Source: a virus. From it: 64,000 nucleotides of DNA. The stretch lies in the IMG/VR virus record IMGVR_UViG_3300020122_000155, positions 41,066 to 105,065 of that record; one strand, 5' to 3'. Within the stretch, counting starts at the first letter, position 1, and every line of letters begins with the position of its first letter. This document shows positions 13,977 to 21,352 of the stretch, piece by piece. The notes under the pieces are model-generated. The model worked only from the letters and a program-made list of their open reading frames with translations, had not been told where the DNA came from and did not search any database. The translations under genes and the position numbers were made by a program.

Positions 13977-14174
13977 ATGGTCGATAGATCGCACTCATTC
14001 CCGCCAAAAGACGCTCCGACCTGCATTTTGTGCGGAGACATTGGGCTCAACGACCACGCGGGAACATGGAAGTTTTGTCTCTGTGAAGCCGGTCAGGAAC
14101 TACTCAAGGGCGATCCTGAAGCGGCGGCGCGCGCACAAGAGAAGTTAGACAGACTGGAGGGTTTGGTGAGATGA
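13977..14174 (+). CDS. Small Cys-rich protein (65 aa)
   Basis: ATG 13977 has AGGAGG at 13962-13967 with good spacing; an alternative GTG at 13932 would overlap the previous stop as GTGA. The product contains APTCILCGDIG and WKFCLCEAG, two Cys-X2/1-Cys motifs likely to bind zinc, then an acidic helix (AARAQEKLDRLEGLVR). Function unknown. Confidence 0.6.
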   Translation: MVDRSHSFPPKDAPTCILCGDIGLNDHAGTWKFCLCEAGQELLKGDPEAAARAQEKLDRLEGLVR

Positions 14175-14353
14175 CACAAGAAGCAGAAGTGGTTTTGATG
14201 ATTCGTGGATCGATTTCGACGCTCGACCCGGAGATGCAATCGCGCGTTCAGGACGCCTACAGCGCGATCATGCAATTGTCCGTGACGTATGGGCCTGAAG
14301 CGGCTGGCTTCGCAATCGCGCTGCGTGGCGCAGAAATGGCGGCAGCGGAATGA
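14171..14353 (+). CDS. Small hypothetical helical protein (60 aa)
   Basis: ATGA overlaps are present at both ends. The product is a simple helical protein (EAEVVLMIRGSISTLDPEMQ) with an Ala-rich end. No family was recognised. Confidence 0.6.
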   Translation: MTQEAEVVLMIRGSISTLDPEMQSRVQDAYSAIMQLSVTYGPEAAGFAIALRGAEMAAAE

Positions 14354-14814
14354 AGTGTCAGGTTGCTTGGAAGTTCACGCGAGATGCCAATTGGGACGCA
14401 AAAATTCCCGTTGAGGGATGCGGACAAACCGCCACGCATCGGGCAATTTCAACGAACGGATCGGTGTTGAATATCGTGCAAGTCTGCGAGGAATGCGCGA
14501 TGCTGGCTGCGCCACTGAAGTATAAAACTGACCATTTTCAAGGCATGAAGGCCGGAGATCCGCTGTGGGCGATATTCCCGCCAATCCCTGATCCGACACG
14601 ATATAGCTGGCGACCAATCGCCGAAATGCATGAAGACTACGGGCCGTGCGTGGTGATCGACATTCGAGATCCCGGACGCCTAGCCATAGGCCACGTCTGC
14701 GACGTAGAGCGCGACTGGGAGGAGTGGGCGACCCATTTCACGCGAATAACGCCGCTCAGCAATGAAGAGGGCGAAGCGATGCTGGCCGAGCTAGAGAAGG
14801 AAACTCCGGCATGA
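14350..14814 (+). CDS. Hypothetical protein with Cys pairs and DUF551-like C-terminus
   Basis: The N-terminal part has VEGCGQTATH and VCEECAML, a probable zinc site (residues 20-50). From about residue 85 the sequence WRPIAEMHEDYGPCVVIDIR and the closing WATHFTRITPL resemble the DUF551 layout found in many phage proteins (an opening W.P, a closing WATHW.P). Start and end overlap neighbours by ATGA. Function unknown. Confidence 0.65.
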   Translation: MKCQVAWKFTRDANWDAKIPVEGCGQTATHRAISTNGSVLNIVQVCEECAMLAAPLKYKTDHFQGMKAGDPLWAIFPPIPDPTRYSWRPIAEMHEDYGPCVVIDIRDPGRLAIGHVCDVERDWEEWATHFTRITPLSNEEGEAMLAELEKETPA

Positions 14815-15176
14815 ACGCCTTGCACGAATACACCACCACCGAAGTCTCCGCCGCGATTGGCCTTACTCCGCGCCAACTCCAATGGCTCGACGAAAGATCC
14901 ATCATCCAGCCGCGCCACATCGGGCACAAGCGCTACTACTCGACGCAGGAGGTCCGCGAAGCACGGTTAGTCGCAGAGCTTCGGAAGAAGGGCCTTTCGC
15001 TGCAAAAGTGTCGTGGCATCGTCAAACAGGTGCGGAATCGGTTGACGCACCCGGACATGTACGTCGTGACGGACGGCAAAAACGCCTTCGTTGACACGGA
15101 TTCAAAGCGCATTGTGAACATTTTCAAGGGCTCGAAGATCCCAATGCTGCTGGTTTTCTTGCCGGGGACCAAATGA
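14811..15176 (+). CDS. MerR-type transcriptional regulator
   Basis: Residues 6-70 form a MerR winged helix: YTTTEVSAAIGLTPRQLQWL for the helix-turn-helix, then the wing with RHIGHKRYYSTQEVREARLV and the KKGLSLQKCRGIVKQV helix. The C-terminal part (VVTDGKNAFVDTDSKRIVNI) is a short unknown domain rather than a long MerR effector helix. The ATGA overlap places it mid-operon. It could control a phage promoter; no target site was identified. Confidence 0.8.
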   Translation: MNALHEYTTTEVSAAIGLTPRQLQWLDERSIIQPRHIGHKRYYSTQEVREARLVAELRKKGLSLQKCRGIVKQVRNRLTHPDMYVVTDGKNAFVDTDSKRIVNIFKGSKIPMLLVFLPGTK

Positions 15177-15541
15177 CGCCAGAACAGAAGGAAATTCAAC
15201 GGCTGAGGAAGGGATGCCTAGCGGCCTATGTGCGCTCCGGGCATTTGGTGGGCACCGATGCAGAGTGGATGCTGGACAACTGGCTGGCGCTCGCGGAAGG
15301 GCGTATGCCGCCGCGTCCAGGTTGGCCCTTGGTAAGCCCCAAGGGTAGCATCCAGGCGCAAAATAACCTTTTGGACCGTCCGCGCCGAATCCCGAGCCGG
15401 GATGCTCGCGCGCGCCGCCGCCGCGAAATGCTGGAGAATAGCAGGTCAATCGTAAACAGAGACAATATGCGATCTTTTTGGGCGAGCTTATCGCCAGAGG
15501 ATCGGGCGAGGGAAGTAAATCGGAGAGTGGGCAGGGCATGA
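15173..15541 (+). CDS. Hypothetical basic protein (122 aa)
   Basis: The product has an N-terminal helix pair (EWMLDNWLALAEGRMPPRPG) and a long Arg-rich C-terminal region (RIPSRDARARRRREMLENSR). Nucleic-acid binding is likely from charge alone. ATGA overlaps both neighbours. No family was recognised. Confidence 0.6.
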   Translation: MTPEQKEIQRLRKGCLAAYVRSGHLVGTDAEWMLDNWLALAEGRMPPRPGWPLVSPKGSIQAQNNLLDRPRRIPSRDARARRRREMLENSRSIVNRDNMRSFWASLSPEDRAREVNRRVGRA

Positions 15542-16251
15542 GCGAACCGCGCGAAAGGCCGATCCTTTTTTCTTCGCCGATGGTCCGCGCTATTCTATCC
15601 GGCGCTAAAGTTCAGACACGCCGGATCGTCAAGCCGCAGCCGGTGCGAGACCACGAATACCTTGGTGGGTGGGCGATCAAGACGAAGCGCAATGACGTGT
15701 CAGTCGCTAGTATCAACCAGGGCATCTATCCCGAAGCGTGCCCATACGGAAAAGTGGGAGATAAACTTTGGGTCCGAGAGGGGCTTCACCGGCCAGATGG
15801 AGATCCTTGGCTGTATCGCGCCGACGACTTGCCCGTGATGGTTGACAAGGCGGAAGAAACCGCGATGCTCGTTTGGGCGCACCACAAAGAGCAAGACTAT
15901 TGTCCCGGTATTCACGCGCCGCGTTGGGCCTCGCGCATCACGCTTGAAATAAGCGGCGTCCGCATCGAGCAATTGAATTGCATCACCGAAGCTGACGCAC
16001 TCGCCGAAGGCATCCATCGATTCAAATTGCCGAACGGAAATGTGTATGGATACGATCCGAATGGGACGCCAGGAAAGATGGTCATGGATTCGGCTACCGA
16101 CGCCTACGCCGCGCTCTGGGAGAAGATCAACGGAGCCGGTTCATGGAAGAACAACCCCTTTGTCTGGGTGGTTTCATTCAAACGAATTAAATGCTACGTC
16201 GAACCCGCGTTAAGCGCAAACGCACAAAGCCGCGCCGAGGGAGAATCGTAG
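15538..16251 (+). CDS. ASCH/PUA-type phage protein
   Basis: The product (237 aa) is a familiar phage type: MVRAILSGAKVQTRRIVKPQ, CPYGKVGDKLWVREG, PRWASRITLEISGVRIEQL, DALAEGI, LWEKINGAGSW and WVVSFKRI. These features match ASCH-like domains, related to the RNA-binding PUA fold; some relatives in modified-base phages take part in nucleoside metabolism. Function here is unproven. The start ATG 15538 overlaps the previous stop; its C-terminal 20 residues overlap the next gene. Confidence 0.8.
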   Translation: MSEPRERPILFSSPMVRAILSGAKVQTRRIVKPQPVRDHEYLGGWAIKTKRNDVSVASINQGIYPEACPYGKVGDKLWVREGLHRPDGDPWLYRADDLPVMVDKAEETAMLVWAHHKEQDYCPGIHAPRWASRITLEISGVRIEQLNCITEADALAEGIHRFKLPNGNVYGYDPNGTPGKMVMDSATDAYAALWEKINGAGSWKNNPFVWVVSFKRIKCYVEPALSANAQSRAEGES

Positions 16252-16526
16252 ACCGCGAACGCTTGGCGTGGACGGCGCTTCAGCCATGCTGGATAACCGG
16301 CGAGATTCCGGCGACTGTGCATCATGTACGTTTCTTCGGATCACCCAAAGACGATACGCGCACCATCCCCCTAGTCGCGCGGCTGCACATGCTCACGCAT
16401 GAAATCTCCGGTCAGTTTTGCATTGAACGAGGGAAACGAGTGTTCGAGGAATTTTGGGGCGTAAACATCGAGGACGGCGTTGCTAAGTATCAGCGGCTCT
16501 ACGCGGAGTTTTGCGGCAAAAATTAA
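16191..16526 (+). CDS. HNH/Ref-like small nuclease protein
   Basis: The N-terminus is very basic (MLRRTRVKRKRTKPRRGRIV). The core reads CWITGEIPATVHHVRFFGSP and continues KDDTRTIPLVARLHMLTH with a final FEEFWGVNIED, matching the His-His core of DUF968/Ref/NinB-neighbour HNH proteins of phages (HHV...GS.KDD...PL...H...H). Only one Cys remains of the usual zinc pairs, so the fold may be reduced. It overlaps the ASCH gene by 61 bases in another frame. A role in recombination intermediates is likely by family. Confidence 0.65.
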   Translation: MLRRTRVKRKRTKPRRGRIVDRERLAWTALQPCWITGEIPATVHHVRFFGSPKDDTRTIPLVARLHMLTHEISGQFCIERGKRVFEEFWGVNIEDGVAKYQRLYAEFCGKN

Positions 16527-16530
16527 ATTA

Positions 16531-16565
16531 TTGACGAAGTGCAAAAATGGTGCATAATGAGTGCA
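16531..16565 (+). promoter_or_regulatory. Promoter with phased GTGCA repeats
   Basis: TTGACG at 16531-16536 and CATAAT at 16553-16558 with a 16-base spacer form a strong sigma70-like promoter. The predicted start is at about 16565, the A of the ATG, so the message would be leaderless. GTGCA occurs at 16539, 16550 and 16561, exactly 11 bases apart and on one face of the helix, which would suit tandem operator sites for the ribbon-helix-helix protein encoded next. Confidence 0.65.
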
Positions 16566-16756
16566 TGGCAAAGCGCATCCCGGTATGGAGGAAAGATCAA
16601 AAGCTAGAGCGCTTGCATCCAAAGCCATTACGATCCCGCCTCAATCTTCACATTCCAGAATCGTTAAAAGATCGCCTGAGAATGCGAGCAGAGCGCGAAG
16701 GGGAGACCTTAACGGCGTGTGCTATTCGCCTACTCAAGGATGGCGTGCAAAGATGA
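16565..16756 (+). CDS. Ribbon-helix-helix regulator (CopG-like)
   Basis: The product (63 aa) has a basic N-terminus and a RHH domain at residues 24-62: strand RLNLHIPESL, helix 1 KDRLRMRAEREGETL, helix 2 ACAIRLLKDGV. Such proteins bind DNA as dimers, often repressing their own promoter. ATG 16565 is preferred over 16547 because the promoter -10 box lies between them. It is one of the few genes in this operon with an evident private promoter. Confidence 0.75.
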   Translation: MAKRIPVWRKDQKLERLHPKPLRSRLNLHIPESLKDRLRMRAEREGETLTACAIRLLKDGVQR

Positions 16757-16765
16757 GGAGATTTT

Positions 16766-17056
16766 ATGAGCGAACAATGCGGGTGCCGGATCGAGACGAA
16801 CGGGGACAAAGAACGTGTATTCGGCAAGGAGTTAAAGATCGCCTACTGCCCCCTTCACCGAGCGGCAGATAAGCTGCTGGAAGCGTTGCGGAATTGTTTA
16901 TGCCAAACATGCGGTCATCGCTTTGGCTGGACGGAGCCGCATGGTCCAAGAGACTCGCAAAATATGAGAAGTGACTGGGCTAAGTGCTCGACTTGTAAAT
17001 TGCCACGCGCCGCCATCGCGCTTGCTGAAGGTGAGTCAGTGAAGGCGGGGAAATGA
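16766..17056 (+). CDS. Cys-rich small protein (96 aa)
   Basis: GAGGAGA precedes ATG 16766. The product has CGCRIE near the N-terminus, CPLH, a CLCQTCGHRF motif at about residues 44-53 and CSTCKLP near 75; two zinc sites are plausible. Similar Cys-pattern proteins are common in phage accessory operons. Function unknown. Confidence 0.65.
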   Translation: MSEQCGCRIETNGDKERVFGKELKIAYCPLHRAADKLLEALRNCLCQTCGHRFGWTEPHGPRDSQNMRSDWAKCSTCKLPRAAIALAEGESVKAGK

Positions 17057-17655
17057 AATGGCGCATCGCAGGAATTGTGCTGGCGTGGCCTATTTCTACC
17101 GTCATTGTGTGGGGATTGCTTGCGATCACGGCACATTGTCAGGTCATGGCTACGATGGAGTTCATGTCGAGCGCGGGGACTGCGCCATTGATCGGGAGAG
17201 GTGTAGCGGCTGCGACGGTTAACATTCATGTCTGCCCCGTAGGGCCGCTTCCAGTGTCTTTCGACTGGCTGCGCTTCGAGTTCCCTGAGATTCGCTTGTA
17301 CAGCTTGGAGCAGCAATCAGCAATTCTTTCGCAGCGTGTGGCGGAATCTCTGCCTGCTAGAATCGCGAAGTGGGGCGGGCGCGCGGTCGAAGTAGGCGGC
17401 GTGGCGGTGCAAGCTGAGTCGGCACTGAAGAAATCTCCCTCGCAGGTGGGAACGGTGGCGACGGTTAGCGGGCTGGCGATCCAGCTTGCAGTGGCATGGG
17501 CGTCGAAGGATGTGCCGAAGTATGTGATTTCTAACCCAGTTCCGCAAACCCTGACGCTCAAGGATTGCGCGGATTACACCGCCTTAGCAGTTTATGGGAA
17601 AGCGCCTGCGGTGGTCGGCCCTAGGCGCGTGGACCCGATAGGAGTGAAGCCGTGA
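17053..17655 (+). CDS. Membrane-anchored hypothetical protein (200 aa)
   Basis: Residues 5-27 are a transmembrane or signal-anchor helix (IAGIVLAWPISTVIVWGLLA). The rest contains a second hydrophobic stretch (VGTVATVSGLAIQLAVAWAS) and a polar end. ATG 17053 overlaps the previous stop as ATGA. No family was recognised; a cell-envelope role is likely. Confidence 0.6.
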   Translation: MKWRIAGIVLAWPISTVIVWGLLAITAHCQVMATMEFMSSAGTAPLIGRGVAAATVNIHVCPVGPLPVSFDWLRFEFPEIRLYSLEQQSAILSQRVAESLPARIAKWGGRAVEVGGVAVQAESALKKSPSQVGTVATVSGLAIQLAVAWASKDVPKYVISNPVPQTLTLKDCADYTALAVYGKAPAVVGPRRVDPIGVKP

Positions 17656-18188
17656 AATTCGCTTACGCAGACCCACCATATATCGGGCAGGCCAAACAGC
17701 ATTACTCACACGACCCGCTCTGTGCGGAAGTGGATCACCGTTTGTTGATAGACCGCTTGATGACGGACTTCCCTGATGGGTGGGCGCTGTCGGCCAGCAC
17801 GCCTTCTCTGTCTGTGATCCTGCCGATGTGTCCTCCAGGTTGGAGAATGGGCGCTTGGTGCAAATCGTTCTGCGCTTTCAAGCGCAACGTGCGGCCTGCC
17901 TATGCTTGGGAGCCTGTAATCTTCTACGGAGGCCGCAACCCGATGAATGGCCATCGGGCGGCTATTCCAGAGAAGAATGGCAAGCAGACGACCCCGAAAG
18001 ACTTCATTGTTGCGCCCATCACGCTTCAGAAGGGGTTAGTGGGAGCGAAGCCGATAACGGTTTGTCACTGGATTTTGGATCTCCTTAATTTCCAACAAGG
18101 CGACACGATGGAGGATCTTTATCCAGGAACGGGAGTGATGAGCATGGCTCTCGCCCAAAGAACAATAGTGGCCCTAGGATTAGCATGA
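17652..18188 (+). CDS. DNA methyltransferase with DPPY motif
   Basis: The product (178 aa) opens MKFAYADPPYIGQA, with the catalytic motif IV DPPY at residues 7-10, and ends with the SAM-binding motif I DLYPGTGVMSMAL at about 154-166. Motif IV before motif I is the beta-class order, as in several N6-adenine or N4-cytosine methyltransferases, but the protein is short and lacks an evident target-recognition domain. Phages use such enzymes to protect DNA from restriction. GTG 17652 overlaps the previous stop. The recognition site is unknown. Confidence 0.8.
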   Translation: MKFAYADPPYIGQAKQHYSHDPLCAEVDHRLLIDRLMTDFPDGWALSASTPSLSVILPMCPPGWRMGAWCKSFCAFKRNVRPAYAWEPVIFYGGRNPMNGHRAAIPEKNGKQTTPKDFIVAPITLQKGLVGAKPITVCHWILDLLNFQQGDTMEDLYPGTGVMSMALAQRTIVALGLA

Positions 18189-18379
18189 CAGCCAAGCGAA
18201 TTGCGGAGAGGGCGCTGGAACAAGGGCAAACGCAAGCCCTGCTTGGTAGAGAGGTGGGTAGCCTTTGTGTTCTGTTGGAGGCTTTTAATTTGATTGCGAA
18301 ATACGGAAATAATATTCCGCAGCGTTCATCCACCGAGCCCGCGAAGCCCGAAGCCACAAGGAACGAGGCCGGGAAATGA
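18185..18379 (+). CDS. Small hypothetical protein (64 aa)
   Basis: ATGA overlap at both ends. The product is helical at the start (RIAERALEQGQTQALLGREV) with a polar, Glu/Pro-rich end. No family was recognised. Confidence 0.55.
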   Translation: MTAKRIAERALEQGQTQALLGREVGSLCVLLEAFNLIAKYGNNIPQRSSTEPAKPEATRNEAGK

Positions 18380-18627
18380 GCTGGAGCGCAGAATGCCTGC
18401 ATAGAATGTGTTCTGCCTGCAATTTTGAGGATTGTGAATGCAGGCATCATTTATTAGAGGCGATGGATGATGATGTGTCCACTGCGGATTATGTTGTAAC
18501 GGAGGTAAGTCAGGAAAGGGTTGTCTATGGCTACTGCATCTTGTGTGAAGCATTTGATGGATATAAGGCAGGCGTGATGCTGTGCGATGAATGTCAATCC
18601 GGCACATCCAGCGGCAAAGGGGAGTGA
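18376..18627 (+). CDS. Cys/His-rich small protein (83 aa)
   Basis: The product contains CLHRMCSACNFEDCECRHH at residues 7-25 and a second site CILCEAF and CDECQSG, ten cysteines in all. Two zinc sites are likely. ATGA overlap with the preceding gene. Function unknown; one of the most Cys-rich of the small proteins in this operon. Confidence 0.6.
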   Translation: MSWSAECLHRMCSACNFEDCECRHHLLEAMDDDVSTADYVVTEVSQERVVYGYCILCEAFDGYKAGVMLCDECQSGTSSGKGE

Positions 18628-18628
18628 G

Positions 18629-18850
18629 ATGGCGGAAAATAGCAAGGTGCTGACGCGGGCGCAGTTGGATGTGATTAAGGACGAAGTTTGCTGCAACGAT
18701 GTTGTCATGTTACTTGCCTTCATCGAGGACCATCTCCTGCCAATATGCAAATTAGCAGGAAGCGATACAACGCATTATGCAGAAGGGGCTGGAGGGCTTG
18801 AGGATTTGCGTCGTAAAGCCAATCGCATTGTTCGCGAAGGGGGCTACTGA
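18629..18850 (+). CDS. Hypothetical helical protein (73 aa)
   Basis: ATG 18629 has GGGGAG close upstream and follows the previous stop directly. The product is helical with a Cys-Cys pair (VIKDEVCCNDVVMLLAFIED). No family was recognised. The open frame reaches further upstream but overlaps the previous gene. Confidence 0.6.
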   Translation: MAENSKVLTRAQLDVIKDEVCCNDVVMLLAFIEDHLLPICKLAGSDTTHYAEGAGGLEDLRRKANRIVREGGY

Positions 18851-18851
18851 G

Positions 18852-19730
18852 ATGGCGGAACAAGCGGGAATGACGGAAGGGATGTCGGAGCGCGAGAAGT
18901 TTATTCGAGGGGCACAGTTCTGCATTCACGACGAAGATGCGGGAAATTATCTCATTGGTGTCATAGACGTAATCCGCGAGGATAGAAATCGCCTACGCTC
19001 CGAGAACGCGGCAAAGGACGAAGAGATTGCGCGGCTAGGATTCGCAGTACGGAACGTGATGGAAGCGACTGGCATCACATTGGATAATCCATCTGGAGAT
19101 CTGGCTGACGAACTAGCTAATGTCATGCAGGCGTTCATCATGGACAAATCGAACGACGTGAAAGCAGTCCAGGCGCAACTGGCCCAGGCCCGTAGGATTC
19201 CAGGATGCCCTGAAGGGATGCGGGTGGTAAAAATTGGTCCCTTGGTATTTTCAGATCGTGGGGATATTAGGCAGGCATGGCTGGAGCCCTCCGAAGAGGG
19301 CGCGGCCTCGCAATTTCACTACGACGTTTCGCGTGATGCGAGCGGCTCGATAAAGTTCCAAATCAACGAGTCGGATATTCCGCGAGCGTTTCATCCGCTG
19401 AATGCCGCTGAGAACAAGGGCTCCACTTCGCCCGTATCTGCTGAGGCCCCGGCCTGTACGGAATCCGAATCGGCCATCAAGTACAAACATCCCGGACCAG
19501 TGGGAACGAACTTCCTAGATGCAGAGCAAGCAGAGGCGATGGTTCGGCACATGATAGAAGGCCTACCATCCGTGCCAGCGGAGACGCCAAAGGTGAGCAT
19601 TGAATATCTCGGAGAAGTGTTCATGGAGACAGGGGGGTCTATTTATGGGAGCGATCAAGATCTTGATAATGGCATCCGTGCCGTAGCCCGCGCCTTGGGG
19701 TGCGAGGATCGAATCGAGGAGGAGAAATAA
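18852..19730 (+). CDS. Hypothetical phage protein with coiled-coil start (292 aa)
   Basis: From ATG 18852 the product has a charged helical part (DVIREDRNRLRSENAAKDEE, residues 38-60), a central beta-like segment with IPGCPEGMRVVKIGPLVFSD, and a polar C-terminal half with SIEYLGEVFMETGGSIY. No family was recognised. It lies in the accessory part of the rightward operon, behind a gene that ends one base earlier. Confidence 0.6.
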   Translation: MAEQAGMTEGMSEREKFIRGAQFCIHDEDAGNYLIGVIDVIREDRNRLRSENAAKDEEIARLGFAVRNVMEATGITLDNPSGDLADELANVMQAFIMDKSNDVKAVQAQLAQARRIPGCPEGMRVVKIGPLVFSDRGDIRQAWLEPSEEGAASQFHYDVSRDASGSIKFQINESDIPRAFHPLNAAENKGSTSPVSAEAPACTESESAIKYKHPGPVGTNFLDAEQAEAMVRHMIEGLPSVPAETPKVSIEYLGEVFMETGGSIYGSDQDLDNGIRAVARALGCEDRIEEEK

Positions 19731-19731
19731 G

Positions 19732-19914
19732 ATGCTCGGATTTCCGAACGCAGAACAGTTGAAGGCCATGGAGGTCGAAGGGATTCAGCAATTCCTAGAC
19801 GGCATCAGGGCGCAGATACCGCAGTTAGTCGCAGCGCTTGCGAAGCTGGGGGAGACGCATCGAGCACGGATTACCATGCCAGCGGACGGCAAGGGCGGGG
19901 TGATCGTGGAATAG
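19732..19914 (+). CDS. Small hypothetical protein (60 aa)
   Basis: GAGGAG precedes ATG 19732 closely. The product is an amphipathic helix pair (LKAMEVEGIQQFLDGIRAQI) with a Gly-rich end. No family was recognised. Confidence 0.55.
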   Translation: MLGFPNAEQLKAMEVEGIQQFLDGIRAQIPQLVAALAKLGETHRARITMPADGKGGVIVE

Positions 19915-19925
19915 GAGGAGAAGGC

Positions 19926-20231
19926 ATGAAATTCTTCGAGAACACTCAGAGGTTCGATCTAGCTGGCCGCTTTTCTGTGGAACAACGTCGCTTTGGATGG
20001 ATGCTAAGAAAGCACCCGAAGGCGAAGGGTATTTGTAGTAAGCGCGGGGCGCATTGGCAACTAATAGTTCATCATGACGGGTTATCTGATTTATCCGATG
20101 CTGACTTGGATGCCGTTCACGACGATGCCCTAGCGCGAGTGTGGTCGGTGATGCGGGCCATCGGAGAAGAGAAAAAGAGACGAGCAGAGCCCGTCCAAGA
20201 CGCAACGCTGACGGAGGCCGAAACGAAATGA
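19926..20231 (+). CDS. Hypothetical protein (101 aa)
   Basis: TAGGAGGAG precedes the start by a few bases. The product is basic in the first half (FSVEQRRFGWMLRKHPKAKG) with a WQLIVHHDGLSDLSDADLDA segment and a charged helical end. No family was recognised. Confidence 0.55.
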   Translation: MKFFENTQRFDLAGRFSVEQRRFGWMLRKHPKAKGICSKRGAHWQLIVHHDGLSDLSDADLDAVHDDALARVWSVMRAIGEEKKRRAEPVQDATLTEAETK

Positions 20232-20557
20232 ACAACGCCGATAAATTGGCCTCAGGCAGCATCCCGGCTTCGCTCGAATCGGAGCAAGTTCGACAGCCGA
20301 CCAAGGTTGGCATCGCGGTTGAATGCGTGGTGTGCGGCCTTCGCAAGGTTCCGCGTGGAAGGTCAGCCCCGCTGGAAATGGCGAACTCGATGTGCGACTA
20401 CGAATGCCACGGCTATTATCAGAAGCCTTTCGTGGGCTGCTTATGGCCGGGAGAAACCGACGCGGATTTTGGTTATCCGTGCGGTGATGACGGAATAGTA
20501 GCTTTTGTGCCCTCCTCCTCAGTCAGCACCGAAGCGCAGAACGAGGCCATCAAATGA
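20228..20557 (+). CDS. Phage zinc-binding protein of the C..C..K.PRGRS type
   Basis: The product has VECVVCGLRKVPRGRSAPLE, then CDYECHGYYQKPFVGCLWPG at about residues 64-83. This pattern (CxxC, K-PRGRS, CxxxCxGY, P..G.LWPGE) recurs in many phage proteins of unknown function and suggests one zinc site. ATGA overlaps at both ends. Confidence 0.65.
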   Translation: MNNADKLASGSIPASLESEQVRQPTKVGIAVECVVCGLRKVPRGRSAPLEMANSMCDYECHGYYQKPFVGCLWPGETDADFGYPCGDDGIVAFVPSSSVSTEAQNEAIK

Positions 20558-20808
20558 GCGAATCGGCGTTAGGCGGTTGGGCAAATCATGGAGGCAAGGT
20601 AGCCGGATTATCGCAAGCCCTGGCGTGTCCGTTCTGCGGCGAACAGCCACTCATCGTTCCGTGGCATGGCGGCGGTCCGCGAAAGCGAAATGTGTTTTGC
20701 GCAAACGACACCTGCTTAGTGCAGCCGGGGGTTTGTGGGACTACTGAGAATCGTGCCCTTGAGAATTGGAACTATCGACCACCTAGGAAAAGGAGCGTAG
20801 CGGCATGA
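20554..20808 (+). CDS. Lar-like restriction-alleviation protein
   Basis: The product has the Lar layout: CPFCGEQPLIV (residues 25-35), then CANDTCLVQPGVCGTTENRA and ALENWNYRP at the end, matching CPFCG...C...C.....G.....A...WN.R. Lar of Rac and related phage proteins weaken type I restriction, or carry this zinc fold for another purpose. Its closeness to a DNA methyltransferase and a Tad1-like gene suggests an anti-defence neighbourhood. Confidence 0.7.
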   Translation: MSESALGGWANHGGKVAGLSQALACPFCGEQPLIVPWHGGGPRKRNVFCANDTCLVQPGVCGTTENRALENWNYRPPRKRSVAA

Positions 20809-21008
20809 ATGACGAACAGCAATACGACTATGCCTTCTCCGTACCAATGGGAGAACCATCCGCAACACCCGGCGAAGAACGCATCGATGTAGATTACCGC
20901 ACTGCAGCATACGCAGAAGCGGGGCAGATAAACCCTGATCCAGAGGAGTGGTCTCTAGCCACTTCGGAACAGATCGCAGCCGTAAAAAAGGAGCATACTG
21001 AAGCATGA
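20805..21008 (+). CDS. Small acidic hypothetical protein (67 aa)
   Basis: ATGA overlaps at both ends. The product is acidic and Tyr-rich (MNDEQQYDYAFSVPMGEPSA) with no predicted helix bundle or zinc site. Acidic small phage proteins can be DNA mimics, but nothing specific supports that here. Confidence 0.55.
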   Translation: MNDEQQYDYAFSVPMGEPSATPGEERIDVDYRTAAYAEAGQINPDPEEWSLATSEQIAAVKKEHTEA

Positions 21009-21352
21009 CAACATTCGCAGAGGCCGCAAAAGTGGCAAAGGAATGCGATGGCACGGCCAGTCCGCTGCCAGAGTATAGAAGCCACAAGCACGTTTACGCA
21101 CTTAAGATCAAGGAAGTTATTTCAGCGCCTAAGCCCACCATCGAAGAACTCGATGCAATTTTGAATGGCAACGGCCGCGAGGACATCGGGGGATTCATAG
21201 TCCCAGAAGATCGCTTTGCACCGATTGCAGTCAGTCGCGATTGGTTGTCGAAACATGAACCACAAGTTGGAGGCTATCTCGTATTTTACAAGGACGGCTA
21301 CCGCTCTTTTTCACCTGCTCAAGCATTCGAGGAAGGATACACACGAGTATGA
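21005..21352 (+). CDS. Phage protein with GGY.V.Y.DGY.S.SP..AFE.GYTR ending
   Basis: The product contains YRSHKHVYALKIKEVI, DRFAPIAVSRDWLSKHEPQ and the C-terminal VGGYLVFYKDGYRSFSPAQA followed by FEEGYTRV. Many phages encode proteins with this ending; their function is not known. ATGA overlap with its neighbours. Confidence 0.7.
   Translation: MTTFAEAAKVAKECDGTASPLPEYRSHKHVYALKIKEVISAPKPTIEELDAILNGNGREDIGGFIVPEDRFAPIAVSRDWLSKHEPQVGGYLVFYKDGYRSFSPAQAFEEGYTRV

Noticed and set aside
18777-18852. Upstream start for the 292-aa protein
   Set aside because: The extra 25 residues are antisense-like and lie inside the 73-aa gene; ATG 18852 follows that gene's stop directly.
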